This document shows positions 37,521 through 45,690 of a DNA stretch of 64,000 nucleotides, piece after piece (position 1 is the first letter of the stretch; each line of letters starts with the position of its first letter). The DNA is from Cohnella kolymensis (GTDB lineage Bacteria > Bacillota > Bacilli > Paenibacillales > Paenibacillaceae). The position numbers and the translations under genes were made by a program. The notes under the pieces are model-generated. The model was not told where the DNA came from. It searched no databases and worked only from the letters and a program-made list of their open reading frames with translations. The stretch covers positions 37,169 to 101,168 of the forward strand of contig NZ_JXAL01000028.1 of the NCBI RefSeq assembly GCF_000829465.1, in the 5' to 3' direction.

Positions 37521-37525
37521 TTATA

Positions 37526-37617
37526 TAGCTGCTCCAGCCGCCTTATGGCCATTATCCCTCTCGCTCAGATGTAGCTGCTCCAGCCCCCTTATGGCCAGTA
37601 TCCCTCTCGCTCAGATA
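37526..37617 (-). repeat. Dispersed intergenic repeat, two tandem copies in minus orientation
   Basis: Two 46-base units, 37526-37571 and 37572-37617, differing at few positions. Read on the minus strand each contains GGGATANTGGCCATAAGG followed by a variable part and CTGAGCGAGAG. This is the same core as the array at 37718-38093, in opposite orientation, and as the copies around 62.3 and 63.56 kb. No coding function. Confidence 0.85.
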
Positions 37618-37717
37618 TTGATGTCACGCAACACAGGCACTCTTGTTTTAGTAAGCTCTTATAGTCATTGAATATGTTCTCGATCGAAATCAGCTGCAGA
37701 GAGTCACCTGATTGGAC

Positions 37718-38093
37718 GGGATATTGGACAGAGGTTTGGAGATCTGTTGTGCCTCATGACTGACAGGGATAGTGCACATAAGGCAGCGAAAACGGTACGG
37801 AACTGAACGAAGGGGATAGTGCACATAAGGCAGCGAAAACGGTACGGAGACTGAGAGAAAGGGATAGTGCACATAAGGTAGCGAGAACGGTACGGAGACT
37901 GAGGGAAGGGGATAGTGCACATAAGGTAGCGAAAACCTGTACGGAGGCTGAGGAAAGGGAATAGTATACATAAGCTGACGAAAATGGTACGGAGACGGAA
38001 AACAGTACGGAACTGAACGAAGGGGATAGTGCACATAAGGTACTGAAACCGGTACGCAGACTGACGGACAGGGATAGTGCACATAGGTGCTGG
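37718..38093 (+). repeat. Dispersed intergenic repeat, array of about eight tandem copies in plus orientation
   Basis: Units begin with GGGATAGTGCACATAAGG at 37766, 37813, 37861, 37909, 38023 and 38071, with a variant (GGGAATAGTATACATAAG) at 37957 and a decayed copy (GGGATATTGGACAGAGG) at 37718. Period is 47-48 bases except one 66-base unit with an internal duplication. The remainder of the unit reads AGCGAAAACGGTACGGAGAC then TGAGNGAAR. The 710-base gap 37472-38182 holds the ahcY terminator, this array and the two minus-orientation copies; open frames across it are repeat artefacts. Confidence 0.9.
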
Positions 38094-38182
38094 AAGTACC
38101 CCGCCCGGCGGGCAGAGGCAGGAAACTTTTTCCTCCCATTCTTCGTCTATTGGTCAGATAGCCAAAGATGGGGGAGATTTAG

Positions 38183-39298
38183 ATGAAGGGGACGGGAAAG
38201 CGGGGATTATGCAGTGGCTTGATTAGTGTTTTGACAGCGGTTGCATTACTGCTCATAATTGCGGCGTGCTCTAGCGGCCAAGCAGACAACAGCGGGGCGA
38301 ATGCCGATTCGGCGCCGGCTGTGGCGGAGAAATCGATAGCTGATCAATCGGGTGATTCGTTGCAATTCTCTGAGAATCAAACGGCGGCGCCTGCAGCGCC
38401 CTCATCTTCTCCGGAGGCACCTGCGGCAGGCAACGGCGAAACCGATTCCAACACGAACAGCGGAGGGGGAGTCGGCCCGATTGCCGATGCCAACGCGGGA
38501 TTCGACCGCCAGGTCATCTATAAAGCAAACATGGTCATGAAGGTAGAAAAATTCTCCGCTGCTCAAGAGCAGCTTTTGGCTGCCATACATCAAAGCGACG
38601 CCTATGTGCTTCAATTTTCCGACACCCACAATAACGATGAAAGGGGCGCCACGTACGTTATTAAGGTGCCGTCCCAAGGATTTTCACCTTTTCTGGAGAG
38701 ACTCGGTAAAATAAAAACACTGGACTCCCAGCAGCAAATGGAGGGCACAGATGTAACGGAAGAATTCGTTGACCTGGCAGCCCGTCTGAAAGCAAAACAA
38801 GCGGTTGAAGCCCGCCTGCTCGCTTTTATGGACAAAGCCACTAAAACGAGTGACCTGATCAGCTTTTCCAACGAGCTGGGGAATGTGCAGCAGGAGATCG
38901 AGCGGATCAAGGGGCGCCAGCGTTATTTGGAACAGAACGTTGCCTATTCGACCGTAAGTCTTCGTCTGTATGAGAGTTCCGATCCTGTCTCCATACTGGA
39001 GGAAAAGGAGAAAAACTTCGGAGAGCGTATCTCAGACGCAATGTCCGGCAGCACGAAGGCGTTGAGACAGTTTGGGGAAGGATTGGTCATCGTACTGGCG
39101 GCTTTGCTCCCGGTCATCGTGCTCGCAGCGATTATCGCCGTTCCTGCGTTTCTGGTTATACGTAACAGAAGGTCTGCACGTAATGAAAACGCCAAAGAAA
39201 GAAGAAAATTATGGAATACTCCAAACGTCAATATGTCGAATAATGAGGAAGATCCACCTAAAAAGGCGGAAGATAAATCAGCAAATTCGGACGATTAA
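38183..39298 (+). CDS. DUF4349 lipoprotein
   Basis: A 371-residue lipoprotein. Signal peptide with lipobox LLLIIAACSSG; a long disordered S/A/P/N-rich stretch to about residue 105; the DUF4349 domain (VIYKANMVMKVEKFSAAQEQ, TYVIKVPSQGFSPFLERLGK, EEFVDLAARLKAKQAVEARL, coiled coil ELGNVQQEIERIKGRQRYLE, NVAYSTVSLRLYE); then a C-terminal membrane segment (VIVLAALLPVIVLAAIIAVP) and a charged cytoplasmic tail. It is thus tethered at both ends. Function unknown. ATG 38183 after GGGGGAGA. Lies alone between the repeat array and the mraZ operon; terminator follows. Confidence 0.85.
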   Translation: MKGTGKRGLCSGLISVLTAVALLLIIAACSSGQADNSGANADSAPAVAEKSIADQSGDSLQFSENQTAAPAAPSSSPEAPAAGNGETDSNTNSGGGVGPIADANAGFDRQVIYKANMVMKVEKFSAAQEQLLAAIHQSDAYVLQFSDTHNNDERGATYVIKVPSQGFSPFLERLGKIKTLDSQQQMEGTDVTEEFVDLAARLKAKQAVEARLLAFMDKATKTSDLISFSNELGNVQQEIERIKGRQRYLEQNVAYSTVSLRLYESSDPVSILEEKEKNFGERISDAMSGSTKALRQFGEGLVIVLAALLPVIVLAAIIAVPAFLVIRNRRSARNENAKERRKLWNTPNVNMSNNEEDPPKKAEDKSANSDD

Positions 39299-39349
39299 AC
39301 TACAAATTCCAAACGGAGAGCAACTAAATTAATCCCATAATATTTTCGA

Positions 39350-39380
39350 AAATCCTGCTGACATAAGCAGGATTTTTATT
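39350..39380 (+). terminator. Terminator before the mraZ operon
   Basis: AAATCCTGCT (39350-39359) pairs with AGCAGGATTT (39366-39375), then TTATTTT. Confidence 0.88.
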
Positions 39381-39404
39381 TTATGCCGCGAATAATCATC
39401 ATAA

Positions 39405-39440
39405 GTGGTTCAGAGTGGTGCAAAGTGGGGAAAGATGGGG
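39405..39440 (+). promoter_or_regulatory. MraZ operator: four 10-base-spaced repeats
   Basis: GTGG, GTGG, GTGGGG and ATGGGG start at 39405, 39415, 39425 and 39435, i.e. one per helical turn, mostly preceded by A-rich bases (AAGTGG, GAGTGG, AAGTGG, GATGGG). MraZ proteins bind such direct repeats upstream of their own operon. They lie immediately before mraZ, the last one overlapping its ribosome site. Confidence 0.75.
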
Positions 39441-39456
39441 GAGGTGACAAGAGCTT

Positions 39457-39894
39457 ATGTTTTTAGGGGAATTTCAACATAGTATTGACGACAAAGGTCG
39501 AATTACGATACCGGCGAAATTCCGCGAAGCTCTTGGCACCGACTTTATCGTCACCCGTGGGTTGGACAACTGCTTGTTCGTCTATCCCCGCCAGGAATGG
39601 GCCGTACTGGAACAGAAAATCAAGGCGCTGCCGTCGATGGCCGCCAACGCAAGGGCTTTTTCGCGTCTGCTCTTCTCCGGCGCATCCGAATGCGAGTGGG
39701 ATAAACAGGGAAGGGTAAACGTGCCGAATCACTTGCGGGAGTATGCGAAGCTGGATAAGGATTGCGTTGTTATCGGAGTGTCCAGCAGAGTGGAGATTTG
39801 GGATAAGGCCGCGTGGCAGGAATATTCCCTCCAGTCGGAAGGCTCCTTCAATGAAATTGCGGAGAAGCTGGTCGATTTCGACTTTAATTTCTAA
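39457..39894 (+). CDS. mraZ: Transcriptional regulator MraZ
   Basis: 145-residue AbrB-like regulator, first gene of the dcw cluster. Two SpoVT-AbrB-type half domains each with the DxxxR motif: DDKGRITIPAKFREAL at the N-terminus and DKQGRVNVPNHLREYA in the middle. MraZ forms rings that bind repeated boxes upstream of its own operon and usually represses it; four such boxes lie at 39405-39440. ATG 39457 after GGGGGAGGTGA. rsmH follows 75 bases later. Confidence 0.95.
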   Translation: MFLGEFQHSIDDKGRITIPAKFREALGTDFIVTRGLDNCLFVYPRQEWAVLEQKIKALPSMAANARAFSRLLFSGASECEWDKQGRVNVPNHLREYAKLDKDCVVIGVSSRVEIWDKAAWQEYSLQSEGSFNEIAEKLVDFDFNF

Positions 39895-39969
39895 CCTGCT
39901 TACACCTTATTACCAAATACATAAAGAAGAAACACGGACCCATCTATCGGGTGCCGGGAGGCAAGAATC

Positions 39970-41004
39970 ATGTTTCACCATGTTACCGTACTGAAAGAGG
40001 AAGCAGTCAAAGGGTTAAACGTCCGACCGAAAGGCATCTATGTCGATTGCACCATGGGCGGCGCCGGACACAGCGAACAGATCGCCGCGCTGCTCGGGCC
40101 GCAAGGCCGACTGATCGGCTTGGACCAAGACGAAGCCGCGCTGGCGAATGCGCGGGAGCGGCTTGCCCCCTACAGCCAGGTGGTCACCTTGGTGAAGAGC
40201 AACTTCCGGCATCTGAAGGAGGCACTTCGGGAAGCCGGAGTGCCGGAAATAGACGGAATGCCCCGAGTTGACGGTGTATTGTTCGACCTGGGGGTGTCCA
40301 GCCCGCAGCTTGATGAAGCCGATCGCGGCTTCAGCTACAACCAGGATGCGGAGTTGGACATGCGTATGGACCGCGATCAACAACTGACCGCCAAGGACAT
40401 CGTTAACGGCTGGGATGAACGGGAGATCGCAAACATTCTGCGTGACTACGGAGAAGAAAAATTCGCACGAAGAATAGCAGGCAACATCGTCAAGGCAAGA
40501 GAAAAAGCGCCAATAGAGTCCACCGCCGAACTTGCGGAACTGATTAAAACGTCCATTCCTGCGGCAACCCGGCGAACGGGCGGACATCCCGCCAAACGTT
40601 CTTTTCAAGCGCTGCGCATCGCCGTCAATGACGAGCTCGGCGCATTCCGCGACGCGCTCGAGCAAACGATCGACTGTCTGAATCCGCATGGCCGCGTCGC
40701 AGTCATTACGTTCCACTCGCTGGAGGATCGGATCTGTAAACTGGCTTTTAACAAAGAAGTTGCCAGCTGCACTTGTCCGCCGGATTTCCCCGTATGCGTA
40801 TGCGGAGGAGGCAGCGGCGGCCGGCTCCGGCTGACGCCCCGCAAACCGATATTGCCGTCAGAGGAAGAGCTCGAGCTAAATCCCAGGGCAAGATCCGCAA
40901 AACTTAGAATCGCCGAAAAAACTCGACACATCGGGTTCTTGATAGAGCTTAGAGGAGGTACATGTACAAATGGCTTATTACGGCAATCTCGCGCTTCGAC
41001 CTGA
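39970..41004 (+). CDS. rsmH: 16S rRNA (cytosine1402-N4)-methyltransferase RsmH (MraW)
   Basis: 344-residue SAM-dependent methyltransferase. Begins HHVTVLKEEAVKGLNVRPKG, SAM loop VDCTMGGAGHSEQIA, then GLDQDEAALANARERL, GVLFDLGVSSPQLDEADRGF, the RRTGGHPAKRSFQALRIAVN segment and VITFHSLEDRICK. It is about 25-30 residues longer than usual: the last 11 codons run into the ftsL gene in another frame (tail TCTNGLLRQSRAST). ATG 39970 follows GGGAGG. Part of the dcw operon. Confidence 0.95.
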   Translation: MFHHVTVLKEEAVKGLNVRPKGIYVDCTMGGAGHSEQIAALLGPQGRLIGLDQDEAALANARERLAPYSQVVTLVKSNFRHLKEALREAGVPEIDGMPRVDGVLFDLGVSSPQLDEADRGFSYNQDAELDMRMDRDQQLTAKDIVNGWDEREIANILRDYGEEKFARRIAGNIVKAREKAPIESTAELAELIKTSIPAATRRTGGHPAKRSFQALRIAVNDELGAFRDALEQTIDCLNPHGRVAVITFHSLEDRICKLAFNKEVASCTCPPDFPVCVCGGGSGGRLRLTPRKPILPSEEELELNPRARSAKLRIAEKTRHIGFLIELRGGTCTNGLLRQSRAST

Positions 41005-41374
41005 ACGCGCACCTGAAGAAACAGTCCGAAAGACACAGCGGCAATCGGCTAAAGTAGTTCGTCGGCGCCAGCTTCCTATAGGGGAAAAACTGTTATACTT
41101 ATTTACAATAGCGGTGGGTATGATCATCGCGACAGTCATTATTTTCCGCTATGCGGAGATGTATCAGATGAACGGCCAGCTCCAGAAAATCAATGGACAG
41201 TACGAACAGACGACGCTGCAGATCAAGGAAATGCAAAGAGAAGTGGAAGCGCTCAGCGACCCGGCCAGGATCAAGGCTATGGCCAGCGCGCAGGGTATGG
41301 TGCCGATCGATCAGCAGCAAGGTTTTACGGTAACGTCTAAAGATGATCATACCGCTGTGGCCATGAAGCCATAG
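40970..41374 (+). CDS. ftsL: Cell division protein FtsL
   Basis: 134-residue bitopic protein: basic cytoplasmic N-terminus (RKTQRQSAKVVRRRQ), one membrane segment (LLYLFTIAVGMIIATVIIF, about 43-61), then an extracellular coiled coil (YQMNGQLQKINGQYEQTTLQ) and a C-terminal tail. It joins DivIB and DivIC at the septum. ATG 40970 is preceded by GAGGAGG and overlaps rsmH by 35 bases. Position between rsmH and pbpB is diagnostic. Confidence 0.9.
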   Translation: MAYYGNLALRPERAPEETVRKTQRQSAKVVRRRQLPIGEKLLYLFTIAVGMIIATVIIFRYAEMYQMNGQLQKINGQYEQTTLQIKEMQREVEALSDPARIKAMASAQGMVPIDQQQGFTVTSKDDHTAVAMKP

Positions 41375-41404
41375 GGAGTGTTCGGGAAATGAAAGGATTT
41401 ACTT

Positions 41405-43600
41405 ATGACCAAAAGGATTAAATTTCGGACGCTGCTGATGGGGGGGTTAATCACCCTCCTTTTTGTCGGATTGATCATTAAGCTGTATTGGGTGCAGGTG
41501 GCGAATGCAGCTTTTTGGGCGGATCATGCGCGGAGTAACTGGGTAACCAGAGAGAAGATCCCGCAAGAACGCGGTATGCTGCTTGATCGGGACGGCAAGG
41601 TGCTGGCTGCCGACGCGGCGGCTTACACGGTTGCAGTCGGCCCGAAACAGATCGCCCTTTTGGAGAAGGAAAATCCGGATTGGAAGCTGACCGAGCGAAT
41701 CGCAACCAAGCTGAATTCCGTATTAGGTACATCCAAACAGAAGCTTATCGACAATATCAACTCCAAAAATACAGACGGAACCTATCGGGTGCAACGTGAA
41801 ATCCATCCGGACGGCTGGAAGATCGATAAGGCGGTCAGGGACAAGCTGGCCGATTTCCGCGCAGAATTGCAGAAGCTGACGGGCAAAAAAAACGTCGGTC
41901 TTTATTTCATTGAGGATCAAAAAAGGTATTATCCTAACGGTACTCTCGCCTCTCACATTCTCGGATACGAGAATAAGGAGGGTAATGCGATCATCGGGCT
42001 GGAGAAACAATTTGACAAAGACTTGCGGGGCGAAGCGGGTTCCATCATCTATGAAAAAGACGGTAATCGAACGCAGCTGCCGGACGGTAAAGTGGAAGTC
42101 AAGCAAGCGGTGCACGGCAAAAATATTAACTTAACGATAGACCGCGACATTCAATATTATATTGAAGAAGCGCTGCGCGCAGCTTACGAGGAATACAATC
42201 CGGTGAGCATTACGGCGATTGCTGCGGATCCGAAGACGATGGAGATTCTCGGCATGGCCAGCTTGCCGGACTTCAATCCGAATAAGTATTGGGAGACGAA
42301 GGACCAGGTGTCTTTTAAAGACAACGCCCTCCAATCGGTATACGAACCGGGCTCCACCTTCAAGATCGTAACGCTTGCGGCCGCTGTGCAAGAGGGTATT
42401 TTCAAGCCTAACGACACGTACAAGTCCGGCAGTATCAAAGTAACGCCTAAATCGAGACCTATTACCGATCACAAGCGGGACGGCTGGGGAGAAATCACCT
42501 ATCTGGACGGGCTCAAGCATTCCAGTAACGTGGCATTTGTCAAGCTCGGCTATGAGCAGCTGGGCGCCGAGAAGCTGAGGAAATATATTGATGCGTTCGG
42601 TTTCGGGCAAAAAACCGGCATCGAAATACCCGGCGAATCGCAAGGCGCGATAAGATTCAACAATAAAATCGCAATAGAGGTAGCGACAGCAGCATTCGGA
42701 CAAGGCCAGGTTCTCGTAACCCCGATTCAGCAAGTGCAGGCGGTGGCCGCCGTCGCTAACGGCGGCAAACTCATGCAGCCGCATATTATTAAGTCTATCA
42801 GCGACCCTATGACAGGCGACAAACAAATTACCGAACCTAAAGTGATCCGTGAGGTAATCTCGGAATCCACTTCCCGCAAAGTCGGCGAGTATTTGGAACA
42901 AGTCGTAAGCGACCAGAAGATCGGTACAGGCAAACATGCGTATATACCCGGTTACAGGATTGCAGGTAAAACGGGTACCGCGCAAAAGGTTATCGACGGC
43001 AAGTATTCGGACGACCGGTATGTCGTTTCCTTCATCGGGTATGCGCCGGTAGAGGATCCGAAGATCGTTCTGTACGTCATCGTCGATGAGCCGGACATCC
43101 CGGCTGCAGGCGGCGGCTCGGTCGCCGCGCCGATTTTCAAGAAAATCATGGGTCAATCCCTGCTGCATCTAGGCATTTCGCCCAGCATGCCGGATGTATC
43201 CCTGACGGCGGCTCCGACACCTTCAAAGGCAGCGCAAATTACAGCGACTGTTCCCGATGTGACGGGCATGACGGTTTCCGCTGCGAGCAAAGAGCTGAAA
43301 GGCCGGTCTTTCAATGTCGGAGCGATCGGCAAGGGCAACAAAGTGCTCCAGCAGCTGCCGAAAGCCGGCAGCGTGATGCCTGCTTCACAGCAAATCTATT
43401 TGCTTACAGATACGAAGCCCGGCAATGTGCCCGATCTGAAAGGACTGTCGCTCCGCGATGCGCTCGAGATGTGCTCTCTGCTGCAGACGCCGTGCACAGT
43501 TGAAGGAAAAGGATACGTCATTTCACAAAAAACGGTGAAAACGGCAGGGAAGCTGACCGTGCAGCTCACGCTGGCGCCTTCCGGCTCGTCCGGCGGGTGA
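41405..43600 (+). CDS. pbpB: Septal penicillin-binding protein 2B (class B, two PASTA domains)
   Basis: 731-residue transpeptidase of the divisome. N-terminal membrane segment (LLMGGLITLLFVGLIIKLYW), dimerisation domain with IPQERGMLLDRDGKVLA, transpeptidase domain with catalytic SxxK in YEPGSTFKIVTLA (about residue 315), SxN in KHSSNVAFVK and KTG in GYRIAGKTGTAQKV. Two C-terminal PASTA domains (VPDVTGMTVSAASKELKG and VPDLKGLSLRDALEMCS) bring the length close to B. subtilis PBP2B. ATG 41405 after GAAAGGA. Followed by spoVD after a 90-base gap holding a large hairpin. Confidence 0.95.
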   Translation: MTKRIKFRTLLMGGLITLLFVGLIIKLYWVQVANAAFWADHARSNWVTREKIPQERGMLLDRDGKVLAADAAAYTVAVGPKQIALLEKENPDWKLTERIATKLNSVLGTSKQKLIDNINSKNTDGTYRVQREIHPDGWKIDKAVRDKLADFRAELQKLTGKKNVGLYFIEDQKRYYPNGTLASHILGYENKEGNAIIGLEKQFDKDLRGEAGSIIYEKDGNRTQLPDGKVEVKQAVHGKNINLTIDRDIQYYIEEALRAAYEEYNPVSITAIAADPKTMEILGMASLPDFNPNKYWETKDQVSFKDNALQSVYEPGSTFKIVTLAAAVQEGIFKPNDTYKSGSIKVTPKSRPITDHKRDGWGEITYLDGLKHSSNVAFVKLGYEQLGAEKLRKYIDAFGFGQKTGIEIPGESQGAIRFNNKIAIEVATAAFGQGQVLVTPIQQVQAVAAVANGGKLMQPHIIKSISDPMTGDKQITEPKVIREVISESTSRKVGEYLEQVVSDQKIGTGKHAYIPGYRIAGKTGTAQKVIDGKYSDDRYVVSFIGYAPVEDPKIVLYVIVDEPDIPAAGGGSVAAPIFKKIMGQSLLHLGISPSMPDVSLTAAPTPSKAAQITATVPDVTGMTVSAASKELKGRSFNVGAIGKGNKVLQQLPKAGSVMPASQQIYLLTDTKPGNVPDLKGLSLRDALEMCSLLQTPCTVEGKGYVISQKTVKTAGKLTVQLTLAPSGSSGG

Positions 43601-43611
43601 GGGCTTGTTCT

Positions 43612-43681
43612 AACCCCCTTTGTCCGAGAATAGTCTGGAACTAAGCCAAAGCAGGTTCCGACGTTCTCGCTTAAGGGGGTT
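43612..43681 (+). promoter_or_regulatory. Stacked hairpin sequestering the spoVD ribosome site
   Basis: Three stems stack: AACCCCCTT (43612-43620) with AAGGGGGTT (43673-43681); CGAGAA (43625-43630) with TTCTCG (43664-43669); GGAAC (43637-43641) with GTTCC (43655-43659). The 3' arm AAGGGGG is the spoVD ribosome-binding site, 8-10 bases before its ATG. In read-through mRNA from pbpB it would be paired and hidden. Confidence 0.75.
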
Positions 43682-43689
43682 GTTTACGT

Positions 43690-45612
43690 ATGAAAGTTTC
43701 GCAGGTAACAGTCCGCAAACGTTTGTATGTCATGCTGATCCTGGCCGTTGTCGCCTTTATCGCGCTGGTCATTCGGCTTGGCTATGTGCAGCTCTGGATC
43801 GGAGGGGAGATTGCCAAGAAGGCTGAGGATTCTTGGCGGCGCGATATTCCGTTCCAGGCCAAACGCGGGGAGATACTGGACCGCAACGGAACGCGCCTTG
43901 CTTATAATGTCAGTTCGCCGACGATCCTCGCGATTCCGGTGCAGATCAAAGATAAGCGCGGGACGGCGCGTACTCTGTCCCAGCATCTCGGCATGTCCGA
44001 AGAGCAGCTTTTCAAGCTCGTATCCAAAAGAGAGAAGAATGTAGAGCTCAAGCCCGGCGGCAGAAAACTGACAACCGCAAAGGCGCGTGAAATCCGAGAG
44101 CTGAAGCTGCCTGGAATCGTCGTGTCGGAAGACAACAAACGATATTACCCGTTCGGAAGCCTGGCGGCGCATGTGCTTGGCTTCACCGGAGCCTATAACC
44201 AAGGGCTGACAGGGCTTGAGCTGCAATATGACGAGCGATTGACCGGCCTGAAGGGCAGCGTGTCTTATTTGTCGGATGCGGCAGGCAACTTCATTCCCAA
44301 TACCTCGGATACATACCAGCCGCCAAAAGACGGTTTATCGTTGCAGCTGACCATCGATCAGAAGGTCCAATCCATCGTCGAGCGGGAATTGGATCAGGCG
44401 ATGCTGCAGCATCAGGCCGACAGTGTCATTGCGATCGCGATGAACCCGAATACCGGGGAAATCTACGCGATGGCCAGCCGGCCGACCTACCAGCCGGACA
44501 AATACCGCGAGGTGCCGGTAGAAGTCTACAACCGCAATCTACCGATCTGGATGACCTACGAGCCGGGATCCACCTTCAAGATCATCACGCTTGCTGCGGC
44601 CGTGCAGGAAGGCAAGGTGAATCTGGAGCATGAGCATTTCTACGATCGCGGATCGGTCGAAGTCGGAGGCGCGAGGCTTCGCTGCTGGAAAAAGGGCGGG
44701 CACGGCAGCCAAACGTTCCAAGAGGTCGTGGAAAACTCGTGCAACCCCGGCTTTGTCGCGCTCGGTCAGCGGCTGGGCAAAGAGAAGCTTTTTTCGTATA
44801 TCAACGACTTCGGCTTCGGTAAAAAGACCGGTATCGACCTAAAGGGCGAGGAGAACGGAATTCTTTTCAAGCTTAACCGGGTTGGTCCGGTAGAACTCGC
44901 TACCACCGCTTTCGGGCAAGGAGTTTCCGTCACGCCGATCCAGCAAATCACCGCGGTGTCGGCTGCCATCAACGGTGGCAAGCTGTTCAAGCCCTATGTG
45001 TCCAAATCGTGGATTCACCCGGAAACCCGGACGGTGCTGGAAGAGACGAAGCCGCAGCTCGTGCGCCAGGTCATTTCTCCTGAAACATCAAAGATTGTAA
45101 GAGAAGCTTTGGAGAAAGTGGTCGCGCAAGGAACCGGACGAAACGCGTTTCTGGACGGTTACCGGGTAGGCGGCAAGACGGGTACCGCGCAAAAGGTCGT
45201 TAACGGCCGGTATTCGCCTAACGAGCACATCGTGTCATTCATCGGATTCGCGCCCGCCGATAAACCGGAGCTGATCGTTTACGTCGCGGTCGACAATCCT
45301 CAGGGCATCCAGTTCGGAGGTCTCGTAGTCGCGCCGATCGTACGCGCGATTATGGCGGATGCTTTGCCGTCTTTGGGCGTTGCGCCCCGGACCAAACAAG
45401 TGGAAAAAGAATATAGATACGGGGATACCCCGATTGTGACCGTACCGAATCTGGTAGGCAAGACCGTATCGGACATTTACGAGGATATGAATATGAACTT
45501 TCAACTGGCTTCGACAGGCAGCGGGAAAACGGTCATCCGGCAAGCTCCGGCCGCAGGAGCACGGGTCGAACGGGGCTCCGTCATCCGAATCTATCTCGGC
45601 TCAGAAGAGTAA
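43690..45612 (+). CDS. spoVD: Sporulation-specific penicillin-binding protein SpoVD
   Basis: 640-residue class B PBP used for the spore cortex. Membrane segment near the N-terminus (LYVMLILAVVAFIALVIRLG), RGEILDRNGTRLAYN, catalytic SxxK in YEPGSTFKIITLA, the SxN motif as SCN in VVENSCNPGFVAL, and KTG in GYRVGGKTGTAQKV. One PASTA domain at the end (VPNLVGKTVSDIYEDMNM). The SCN form and single PASTA domain separate it from the paralogous PBP2B upstream. ATG 43690; ribosome site AAGGGGG lies inside a predicted hairpin, suggesting that only transcripts begun downstream of the hairpin's 5' arm are well translated. Confidence 0.93.
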   Translation: MKVSQVTVRKRLYVMLILAVVAFIALVIRLGYVQLWIGGEIAKKAEDSWRRDIPFQAKRGEILDRNGTRLAYNVSSPTILAIPVQIKDKRGTARTLSQHLGMSEEQLFKLVSKREKNVELKPGGRKLTTAKAREIRELKLPGIVVSEDNKRYYPFGSLAAHVLGFTGAYNQGLTGLELQYDERLTGLKGSVSYLSDAAGNFIPNTSDTYQPPKDGLSLQLTIDQKVQSIVERELDQAMLQHQADSVIAIAMNPNTGEIYAMASRPTYQPDKYREVPVEVYNRNLPIWMTYEPGSTFKIITLAAAVQEGKVNLEHEHFYDRGSVEVGGARLRCWKKGGHGSQTFQEVVENSCNPGFVALGQRLGKEKLFSYINDFGFGKKTGIDLKGEENGILFKLNRVGPVELATTAFGQGVSVTPIQQITAVSAAINGGKLFKPYVSKSWIHPETRTVLEETKPQLVRQVISPETSKIVREALEKVVAQGTGRNAFLDGYRVGGKTGTAQKVVNGRYSPNEHIVSFIGFAPADKPELIVYVAVDNPQGIQFGGLVVAPIVRAIMADALPSLGVAPRTKQVEKEYRYGDTPIVTVPNLVGKTVSDIYEDMNMNFQLASTGSGKTVIRQAPAAGARVERGSVIRIYLGSEE

Positions 45613-45690
45613 AGTATTTCCAACCCCTTGAATGCATAGGAGTCATTGGACCATAATGAGGGTACATCAGGTCGTAGGAGGCCGATTCAC

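Noticed and set aside
37718..38093. CRISPR array
   Set aside because: The units are contiguous tandem copies; the parts between cores are also similar to each other rather than unique spacers, and no cas gene is present.
37690..38139. Open frames on the minus strand with periodic YVHYP and MCTIP peptides
   Set aside because: They are translations of the 48-base tandem repeats; each is open only because the repeat lacks stops in that frame. No ribosome site or family similarity.
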